A stretch of DNA of 64,000 nt from Actinomadura graeca (GTDB lineage Bacteria; Actinomycetota; Actinomycetes; Streptosporangiales; Streptosporangiaceae): the NCBI RefSeq assembly GCF_019175365.1, contig NZ_CP059572.1, positions 4,030,001 to 4,094,000 of the forward strand, given 5' to 3'. Shown here piece after piece: positions 58,243 through 64,000 of the stretch. A program made the position numbers and the translations under genes. The stretch's first letter is position 1. Every line of letters begins with the position of its first letter. The notes under the pieces are model-generated. The model saw only the letters and a list, made by a program, of their open reading frames with translations, made no database searches and was not told the origin of the DNA.

Positions 58243-59867
58243 GCTCCACCTTCGTGGCGAGTCGGGTGCGTCATGCGGCGGCGCACGAGCGCGAGGCCCG
58301 GGGTGGTCAGGAAATCGGCGAGCTCGGCGGAGAAGGTCACCTGTTCGAACAGCTTCTGAGCCTGCTCAAGGCGCTGCCTCGGCGGCCCGTCCTCGCGCGC
58401 CGCCAAGCGGGCGGCCTCCTTGCGGCACACCGAGCGCATGAGCTCGCGATCCACGGTCACCCCGTCGGTCGTCCGGACGCCGTGGCGGACCCACTGCCAC
58501 AGCCGCGTGCGGGCGGCCTCCGCTCTGACGGCGTCCTCCATGAGGTTGCCGATGACGACGGGACCTGCCAACCACGTCGCGAGATACCCGAGCGCGACCG
58601 CTGCGTTCACACGGACGTCCTCGGCGCTCACCCCGCAGGTGGCGGGGGGCAGGTCGAGGAGGTCGCGGGCGGTGATCGTCGGCGAGTGGTGGTCGCGGTC
58701 GAGCTGGTTCGGCCGACCATCAAGGACCGCGTCGAACGCGGCGCGCACCACGGGCACCAGATCGGGATGCGCGACCCAGGTGCCGTCGTACCCCAGCTGC
58801 GCCTCGCTGCCCCTGCCCGCGCATTCGCGCTCGAAGGCCGCGGCGGGGACGCCCGGTCCGCCGCGGTCGGGAACGAACGCGCCCATCCCTGCGATCGCGT
58901 GAGCGCCGCGGCGGTGGCTGGTCGTCACGAGCAGATCCGCGTAGGCGCGCATGAACGGCCCGGTCGTCGTCTCGCGCGCGGGGTCGAGCTGCACGAACTC
59001 CGGTTGCTCGGCGAGGAACTTGATCGTGCTGAAGAGGTACTCCCGGCGTCCTGCACTGAGACCGGTCAGGTGGTCACGGAGCTCGAACGCGATCTCATCC
59101 ATCTCGAACGCCGCCGGCAGTGTCTCGATCAGCACGGTGGCGCGGATCGTCCCGCGGCCGAATCCGAGTTCGTCCTCGACCGCCACGAACACCTCGCGCC
59201 ATAGCGCCGCCTCCGCGTAGCTCTCCAGCTTGGAGAGGTAAAGAAAAGGACCGGCGCCGCGCACCACCAGTTCGCGGGCCGAGTGGAACAAGAAGAGCCC
59301 GGCGTCGAGCAGCGCGCCGGCGACCGGTGCGCCGTCGACGAGGAACGCCGGTTCGTCCGCATGCCATCCGCGTGGCCGGACGTGGAGCGTCGCCCGCTCC
59401 GGCGCCAGTTCCCACCGGCGCCCATCGATGGCGGTGTACGCGAGCTCGCCGCGGGTGGCCGCCCGCAACGCCGACTGCGCGGTCATCAAGTTGTCCCAGG
59501 TGGGCGTCATGGCTTCCGCCATACAGGCCATGAAGCCGCTTGCCCCGGAGTTCAGCGCGTCGATGATCGTCTTCGGTTCGGCGGGACCGGTGATCTCGAC
59601 TCGGCGGTCCGCCAGCACCATCGGGTTCGGCGTGATCGACCACGCCGCGTCGCGAATCTCACGCGTGTCCTCGTGGAAGTCGAGGGTCGCCCCCGACGCG
59701 AGCGCCTTCCGCCGTTCATGGCGCGCCGCGAGCAACTGGTCGCGGCGCGCCCCGAACCTCCGGTGGAGTTCCGCCACGAAGGCGGTCGCCTCCGGGCTCA
59801 GCAACTCGGCTGCTTCCGGTGGCGAAGAAGCGGTGATGGTGACGTCGTGGCGTGTCAAGGTCGGCAT
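58239..59867 (-). CDS. malate synthase A-like enzyme with altered metal-site motif
   Basis: 542 residues, the usual length of malate synthase A. Conserved parts include ITGPAEPKTIIDALNSGA, GPFLYLSKLES, VLIETLPAAFEMDEI (first metal acid) and GNLMEDAVRAEAARTRLWQW (catalytic acid). In place of the normal GRWDYIFS it has GRREYLFS, so the second metal ligand is E276 rather than Asp and the adjacent Trp is Arg. Malate synthase joins glyoxylate and acetyl-CoA; here it would capture glyoxylate from a ureide, or a related 2-oxo acid. No isocitrate lyase gene is nearby. Confidence 0.85.
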   Translation of the reverse strand: MPTLTRHDVTITASSPPEAAELLSPEATAFVAELHRRFGARRDQLLAARHERRKALASGATLDFHEDTREIRDAAWSITPNPMVLADRRVEITGPAEPKTIIDALNSGASGFMACMAEAMTPTWDNLMTAQSALRAATRGELAYTAIDGRRWELAPERATLHVRPRGWHADEPAFLVDGAPVAGALLDAGLFLFHSARELVVRGAGPFLYLSKLESYAEAALWREVFVAVEDELGFGRGTIRATVLIETLPAAFEMDEIAFELRDHLTGLSAGRREYLFSTIKFLAEQPEFVQLDPARETTTGPFMRAYADLLVTTSHRRGAHAIAGMGAFVPDRGGPGVPAAAFERECAGRGSEAQLGYDGTWVAHPDLVPVVRAAFDAVLDGRPNQLDRDHHSPTITARDLLDLPPATCGVSAEDVRVNAAVALGYLATWLAGPVVIGNLMEDAVRAEAARTRLWQWVRHGVRTTDGVTVDRELMRSVCRKEAARLAAREDGPPRQRLEQAQKLFEQVTFSAELADFLTTPGLALVRRRMTHPTRHEGGA

Positions 59868-59944
59868 CTCGAAATCAGGTCGCGTGATCGCTCATCGGCC
59901 GGTCACCAGCGTTCACCACGACGGTCCCATGCCCGGCGTTTTGA

Positions 59945-59956
59945 TCACGGCCGTGA
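59945..59956. promoter_or_regulatory. palindromic operator candidate before the malate synthase-like gene
   Basis: TCACGGCCGTGA is a perfect 12-bp palindrome in the 195-bp gap upstream of the malate synthase-hydantoinase part of the operon. It may mark an internal regulated promoter. No regulator gene for the cluster is inside the window. Confidence 0.35.
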
Positions 59957-60062
59957 ACATAGGGCGCGGCCGGGGCGGCACCGGCAGCCGCAGCGACTGT
60001 CGAGGCGTCCATGCCGATCAGTCACACCGGACGATCGAGCACGGCGCGTCCCGAGCCGCCTG

Positions 60063-60836
60063 TCATGCCCCGTCGGCGAGCATCTCGGCCGCCGCCCGCT
60101 CCGTCAGCGCCACGATGTCATCGATCACGATCTTGAGCAGTTCACGGCCCTGCTCCGGCGTCGCTCCGCTCGGGTGACCGAAGACGCCGTTCGGGCTGAA
60201 CTCGGCGGTGGGACGGAAGTAGAAGCGCGGGACGGCGTCCAGATCCGGTTCGGCGTCGATCCGGTCGAGCCGGACCGTTCCGGCGTCGAGCGCCATGTAC
60301 AGCGAGGTCTCGCCCACGTTGGCGTGCGTCACCCGGTATCCGCCGTCGCCTGGGGCGGTGTCGCGGTTGGCGAGTGCCGTCACCCGCGGGGACGCCTCCC
60401 ACCAATGGAGGACGCGGACGGCGAGGTCGGGGACCGCCTGGGACGCCCGGTCCGGGAACTCCATCAGTGCCGGAATGTTGCCGCCGTGGGCGTTGAGCAG
60501 GATCAGCCGGCGGACACCCGATGCGGCGAGTCCGGAACAGACCTCAAGGAGTACGGCACCGAGTGTGGCGGCGCTGATCGACAGAGTTCCCGGCCAGCCC
60601 CGCCAGTACCACGAGGAGGTGATCGGTAGCGTCGGCAGGACGGGAATCCCTGTGCGGGCCGAGACACGCTCGGCGATGCTCGCCGCGAGCACGTGGTCGA
60701 CATCGACGGGCAGGTGCGGCCCGTGCTGTTCGGTCGCGCCGATCGGCCATATGACCGTCGCGTGCGCACGCTGCACCGCGTCCCGGATCTCGGTGGTGCT
60801 CAGCTTGGACCAGAGGACCGGTTCGTTGGCGGTCAT
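60063..60836 (-). CDS. creatininase-family amidohydrolase
   Basis: 257 residues. The metal site appears as WPIGATEQHGPHLPVDVDH (Glu, His, Asp), LLNAHGGNIPAL and VTHANVGETSLYM (Glu), the standard creatininase pattern. The family opens creatinine and related lactams, and also includes FAPy hydrolases and mycofactocin MftE. It overlaps the isochorismatase-family gene by four bases (ATGA). With a hydantoinase and a putative carbamoyl amidase, a creatinine/N-methylhydantoin-like route is one possibility. Confidence 0.9.
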   Translation of the reverse strand: MTANEPVLWSKLSTTEIRDAVQRAHATVIWPIGATEQHGPHLPVDVDHVLAASIAERVSARTGIPVLPTLPITSSWYWRGWPGTLSISAATLGAVLLEVCSGLAASGVRRLILLNAHGGNIPALMEFPDRASQAVPDLAVRVLHWWEASPRVTALANRDTAPGDGGYRVTHANVGETSLYMALDAGTVRLDRIDAEPDLDAVPRFYFRPTAEFSPNGVFGHPSGATPEQGRELLKIVIDDIVALTERAAAEMLADGA

Positions 60837-61513
60837 CGCGTGATGCTCCCGTCGTAAGAGGTTGCCGCGGCGGCGCGCGCCGCCGAGGTGTGGCCGGCCA
60901 GCCGTTCGCGGATCGAGTCGACGTCGGCGACTTCGCCCAGGGTGAAGGCGACGAAGTTGCAGGTGGCTCGGTGCAGTTCCGCGGCCGTCGATGGCCCGAG
61001 CCCGACAAGGTCGCCGAGCGGGTAGGTCGCGGTGGCGTCCTTCGCGAGCACCGTCCGGTAGTCGCGCTCGGCCGCTTCCCGTGCCGTGCCCTCCACGCAG
61101 ACATGCGACGCGACGCCCGCGATGACCACGGTGTCGATCCCATTGCCGCGCAGCAGCAGGTCGAGGTCGGTGCCGATGAAGCAGTTGTAGCGCGGCTTCT
61201 TCAGGACGATGTCGGTGGGCGCCACGTCGAGATCGGGATGGAAGGCGGCCGTCTCGGTGCCGTCGTTGAGCAGGCCGGCTTCCGCGACCTGCGGTGCTAT
61301 CCCCGCGTACGTCCCGACGTTGCTGCCGTCAGGCCGGAACACGTGGGCGGTCTGGATCACGAGCGCGCCCGCCGCCCGGGCTCCCGCGGCAAGACGGTTG
61401 ACTCGATGCAGTACCCCCGCGGCGTCGTCGACCCAGCCGTCGCGCAGGAAGAACCGCTGCATGTCGACGACGATCAGGGCCGTTCGCGCCGGCGACAACT
61501 CGTACTTCACCAT
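60833..61513 (-). CDS. isochorismatase-family cysteine amidohydrolase (N-carbamoyl amidase-like)
   Basis: 226 residues from the ATG at 61513, with GGAG seven bases upstream; a longer frame to 61543 exists. The triad is Asp in VVDMQRFF, Lys in VLKKPRYNCF and Cys in GVASHVCVEGTA. Members include N-carbamoylsarcosine amidase, biuret hydrolase and nicotinamidase. In this context release of ammonia and CO2 from an N-carbamoyl product of ring opening is likely, though isochorismate-like substrates cannot be excluded. It lies 30 bp after the ABC ATPase gene. Confidence 0.88.
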   Translation of the reverse strand: MVKYELSPARTALIVVDMQRFFLRDGWVDDAAGVLHRVNRLAAGARAAGALVIQTAHVFRPDGSNVGTYAGIAPQVAEAGLLNDGTETAAFHPDLDVAPTDIVLKKPRYNCFIGTDLDLLLRGNGIDTVVIAGVASHVCVEGTAREAAERDYRTVLAKDATATYPLGDLVGLGPSTAAELHRATCNFVAFTLGEVADVDSIRERLAGHTSAARAAAATSYDGSITR

Positions 61514-61543
61514 GACAGGCTCCGATTCGTTGGCACGTGCCAC

Positions 61544-62362
61544 TCAGTCCTTCGCGATGCCACGAGCACGGCTCCCCTGCTCTGCGCGGATCATCTGCAC
61601 GATCGCGGTGCGAGCCTCGACGAACTCCGGGTCGTGACGTGTCTCGACCTGGTCACGCGGACGATCGAGGTTGATGGGCACCGTGGTGCGGGTGACGGAG
61701 GGGCGCCTGCTGAGCACCAGCACGCGGTCGGCCAGGTAGACCGCCTCGTCGATGTCGTGCGTGACGAACACCGTCGGGACCTCCAGCTCCGCGTGGACGC
61801 GCAGGACGAGGTCCTCCAGGTCGGCGCGCGTCTGTGCGTCGACCGACGCGAACGGCTCGTCCATCAGCAGCAGCCGAGGTCTGCAAGCGACCGCCCGGGC
61901 GATCGCGACACGCTGCTGCATCCCACCGGACAGCTCCCACGGGTAGCGATCCCCGAACCCGGCCAGATCCACGGCGTCGAGCGCGGCCTCGGCCGCCGCC
62001 CGCCGCTCGTTGCGGCCGACACCGCCCGCACGCAGCGGCAGGGCCACGTTGCGGACGACACTCATCCACGGAAGCAGTGAGCGCGAGTACTCCTGGAAGA
62101 CGAGCGCGAGCCCATCCGGCGGCCCGACGATCGGCTCGCCCGCGAATCGCGCCGTCCCCTCGGTCGGCCGCATCAGGCCGGAGAGCACCTTCAGCAGGCT
62201 CGTCTTGCCGCATCCCGACGGCCCGACGATGCAGAGCAGCTCACGGGCGTCGACCCGGAAGTCGATGTCACCGATCGCGTCGACCGTCTCGCCGCCCCGT
62301 GACCGGTACGTCATGCCGATGTGGTCCACCTCAAGGACCGGCGTGCCGTTGACGGACCTCAC
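61544..62362 (-). CDS. ABC transporter ATPase, nitrate/taurine/NMT1-type importer
   Basis: 272 residues. Walker A GPSGCGKTSLLKVL, signature LSGGMQQRVAIARA, Walker B RLLLMDEPFASVD and the switch His in VFVTHDIDEAV are intact. It is typical of NitT/TauT importers for small anions, sulfonates or pyrimidine precursors. The start overlaps the permease gene by four bases. It energises uptake of the substrate of this catabolic cluster. Confidence 0.93.
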   Translation of the reverse strand: MRSVNGTPVLEVDHIGMTYRSRGGETVDAIGDIDFRVDARELLCIVGPSGCGKTSLLKVLSGLMRPTEGTARFAGEPIVGPPDGLALVFQEYSRSLLPWMSVVRNVALPLRAGGVGRNERRAAAEAALDAVDLAGFGDRYPWELSGGMQQRVAIARAVACRPRLLLMDEPFASVDAQTRADLEDLVLRVHAELEVPTVFVTHDIDEAVYLADRVLVLSRRPSVTRTTVPINLDRPRDQVETRHDPEFVEARTAIVQMIRAEQGSRARGIAKD

Positions 62363-63189
62363 GTACGGTCACCTCCCTGTGCGTGGCCGCGCCAGCCGGC
62401 GTGCCAGGCGAGCATCTTCCGTTGGACGAGTTCGAGCAGAAGGGCCGAGACGAGACCGATGATCGCCAGCAGCAGGATCCCGGCCCACATCGCCGGCATG
62501 TCGTAGGTCCGCTGCGCATTGAGAACGAAGAAGCCGACCCCGTCCGAACCGCCGAACATGCTCGCGACGATCGTGATCGACAGGCCGATCGACAGGCTGA
62601 CCTGCAGCCCGGAGAAGATCTGCGGCATCGCCGCGGGCAACAGCACGCAGCGCAGCCGCATCGCCCGGCTCAGGCGGTGGACGCGGGCCATCGCGAGCAT
62701 CGTCTCGTCGACGCCGCGGACGCCGTCGATCGTGTTGAGGAAGATGGGCCAGACCGCGGCGAACGCGATCAGGCTGACCTCCATCCGAATCCCGGGTCCG
62801 AAGATCACGAACACGACCGGGATCAACGCCGCGATCGGCAGCGAACGCGAGAACTCCGTGATCGGTGCGATCGCCCGGCGCAACCGCGGCGAGAGTCCGA
62901 CGGGAATTCCGAAGCCGATACCTGTCGCCGCCGCCAGCAGGTAGCCGAGCAGGAACCGAACGATGCTCGTGAACGCATCGCCCAGCCCAGGCTGCGTCCC
63001 CCACACGTCGGCGAACCGCTCAAGGCTGGTCTGAAGCGGCGGGTAGTAGATCGAGGCGCTGTCGGCCGAGAGCACCCACCACAGCGTGATCGCTGCTACG
63101 GGCACGACCAGGCCGGCAGCGGCGCCGCCGACGTGGCGGCCGATACGCGGGGTGGTCACCTGTGCCCCTGACGCTGGGACTGATGCCAT
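62359..63189 (-). CDS. ABC transporter permease 1 (NitT/TauT type)
   Basis: 276 residues from the ATG at 63189; an in-frame GTG farther upstream would overlap the first permease more deeply, and even this start overlaps it by 34 bp. Six membrane helices are predicted, with the EAA-like coupling loop around VHRLSRAMRLRCVLLPAAMP. A periplasmic-facing substrate path shared with permease 2 is expected. Confidence 0.9.
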   Translation of the reverse strand: MASVPASGAQVTTPRIGRHVGGAAAGLVVPVAAITLWWVLSADSASIYYPPLQTSLERFADVWGTQPGLGDAFTSIVRFLLGYLLAAATGIGFGIPVGLSPRLRRAIAPITEFSRSLPIAALIPVVFVIFGPGIRMEVSLIAFAAVWPIFLNTIDGVRGVDETMLAMARVHRLSRAMRLRCVLLPAAMPQIFSGLQVSLSIGLSITIVASMFGGSDGVGFFVLNAQRTYDMPAMWAGILLLAIIGLVSALLLELVQRKMLAWHAGWRGHAQGGDRT

Positions 63190-64000
63190 CGCAACGCGTA
63201 GGCCTCCATCCGGGTGAAGGTCGCCGTGACGAGCAGGCCGAGCAGCCCCGTCACAAAGATCAAGGCCCACATCCGGTCGCCGGCCCCGGCCTGCGCAGCG
63301 TTGGCGATCTCGGAGCCGAGGCCCGGCCCGCCGCCGACGAGCGACGCGGCGACGGCCAGGACGAGCGCGATGGTCGCCGCGACCCGGAGCCCGGTCGCCA
63401 CGCTCGGCAGCGCGCTCGGCAGGACCAGCAGGCGGAAGCGCATGAAGCGGCCAAGCCCGTAGGAGACGGCCATCTGGCGCGCCACCGGGTCGACCTCGCG
63501 GACCCCGTAGATCGCCTGGAGCAGCAGGGGCCAGATCGCCGAGAGCAGCACCAGGACGACGGCCATCCGGGCCCCCAGACCGTAGACGAGGATCAGCAGG
63601 GGCATCGCGGAGACCACCGGTATCGGACGCAGAAGATTGATCGCGACCCAGGTGAGCCGGTGCAATCGCGGCGAGACGCCGATCAGGATGCCCGCGGGAA
63701 CCGCGACGCCGACGGCGAGCAGGAGGCCGATCGCCCAGGCTTCCATGGAGACCCCGATCGCGCGCCAGGTGCTGCCCTCTCCCACGGCGTCCGCGAACGC
63801 GCGAGCGACCCGGGACAGGGGTGGCAGGACCTCCTGGGCGATGACACCGGTCCGGCTCAGCAGCTCGGCCAGGCCGAGCACGACCGCGACCACCAGCACC
63901 GGCTCGCCGTAGGTGACCGCCAGGCGGCGCAGCACACGCCGAGCCGACGGCGGCCCACCACGACCGCGGACGTGCGCCGACGGCTCGGCCGGGGCCGCTG
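63156..64000 (-). CDS. ABC transporter permease 2 (5' end beyond the window)
   Basis: At least 281 residues; the frame is open to the right edge of the window, and the GTG at 63935 lacks a ribosome site, so the true start probably lies outside. Six membrane helices and the coupling loop GLGRFMRFRLLVLPSALPSV are clear. Two different permeases and one ATPase suggest a heterodimeric NitT/TauT-type importer. The substrate-binding protein gene and any regulator probably lie just to the right. Confidence 0.88.
   Translation of the reverse strand, partial: AAPAEPSAHVRGRGGPPSARRVLRRLAVTYGEPVLVVAVVLGLAELLSRTGVIAQEVLPPLSRVARAFADAVGEGSTWRAIGVSMEAWAIGLLLAVGVAVPAGILIGVSPRLHRLTWVAINLLRPIPVVSAMPLLILVYGLGARMAVVLVLLSAIWPLLLQAIYGVREVDPVARQMAVSYGLGRFMRFRLLVLPSALPSVATGLRVAATIALVLAVAASLVGGGPGLGSEIANAAQAGAGDRMWALIFVTGLLGLLVTATFTRMEAYALRWHQSQRQGHR

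Overview
The window is GC-rich DNA with strong G/C third-position bias, GTG/TTG starts, many ATGA start-stop overlaps and pSAM2-type integrative genes. This points to a mycelial actinomycete, probably Streptosporangiales/Actinomadura-like (inference; no rRNA or other taxonomic marker is present).

Region 1 (1-19675) is ordinary chromosome: the start of an MFS transporter, a pentapeptide-repeat protein, an AlkB-type dioxygenase behind a near-perfect LexA box, a beta-helix/double AAA+ ATPase, a LysR regulator divergent from a secreted lipase, an SDR/NmrA pair, a GlcD-GlcF-type FAD/FeS dehydrogenase, a decayed gene, an orphan histidine kinase divergent from a second LysR, a secreted glycerophosphodiesterase, a membrane nucleotide cyclase and an amino-acid permease.

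Region 2 (19676-53665) is an accretion at tRNA-Phe(GAA). The tRNA 3' part (anticodon loop to 3' end, 43 bp) recurs at 39293, 52635 and 53621, so three elements sit in tandem. Element 1 (19846-39292) is a complete AICE (actinomycete integrative and conjugative element): int, xis, a DUF3631/prim-pol replication pair, a C5 methyltransferase, TraSA/FtsK, a DUF2637 protein, WhiB-like and GntR (KorSA-like) regulators. Its cargo is a PLP decarboxylase, an McrA-like HNH endonuclease, a three-Cys protein/TcmP pair and a nucleotidyltransferase-like two-gene module. Element 2 (39336-52634) is a deleted AICE in which the N-terminal end of a Tra protein now abuts the C-terminal end of an integrase; it carries an XRE regulator and a full type I R-M operon with a YgjP-type metallopeptidase. 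Element 3 (52678-53620) is under 1 kb and holds only a HigBA/RelE-type toxin-antitoxin pair between two att copies. Each att copy is followed by a different hairpin terminator.

Region 3 (54534-64000) is a catabolic cluster for a cyclic amide, imide or ureide of unknown identity. It encodes a PF04199 cyclase/hydrolase, a BKACE enzyme, a hydantoinase, an AtzF C-domain-like protein, a malate synthase-like enzyme, a creatininase-family hydrolase, an isochorismatase-family amidase and an NMT1/TauT-type ABC importer whose binding protein lies outside the window. The joint logic would be import, ring opening, amide/carbamoyl hydrolysis and glyoxylate capture.

The least explained signals are a three-copy hairpin with compensatory stem changes upstream of xis, the methyltransferase and the whiB-like gene; candidate origin and transfer (clt) repeat arrays; the AT-richer cargo of element 1; and the sub-kilobase toxin-antitoxin cassette.
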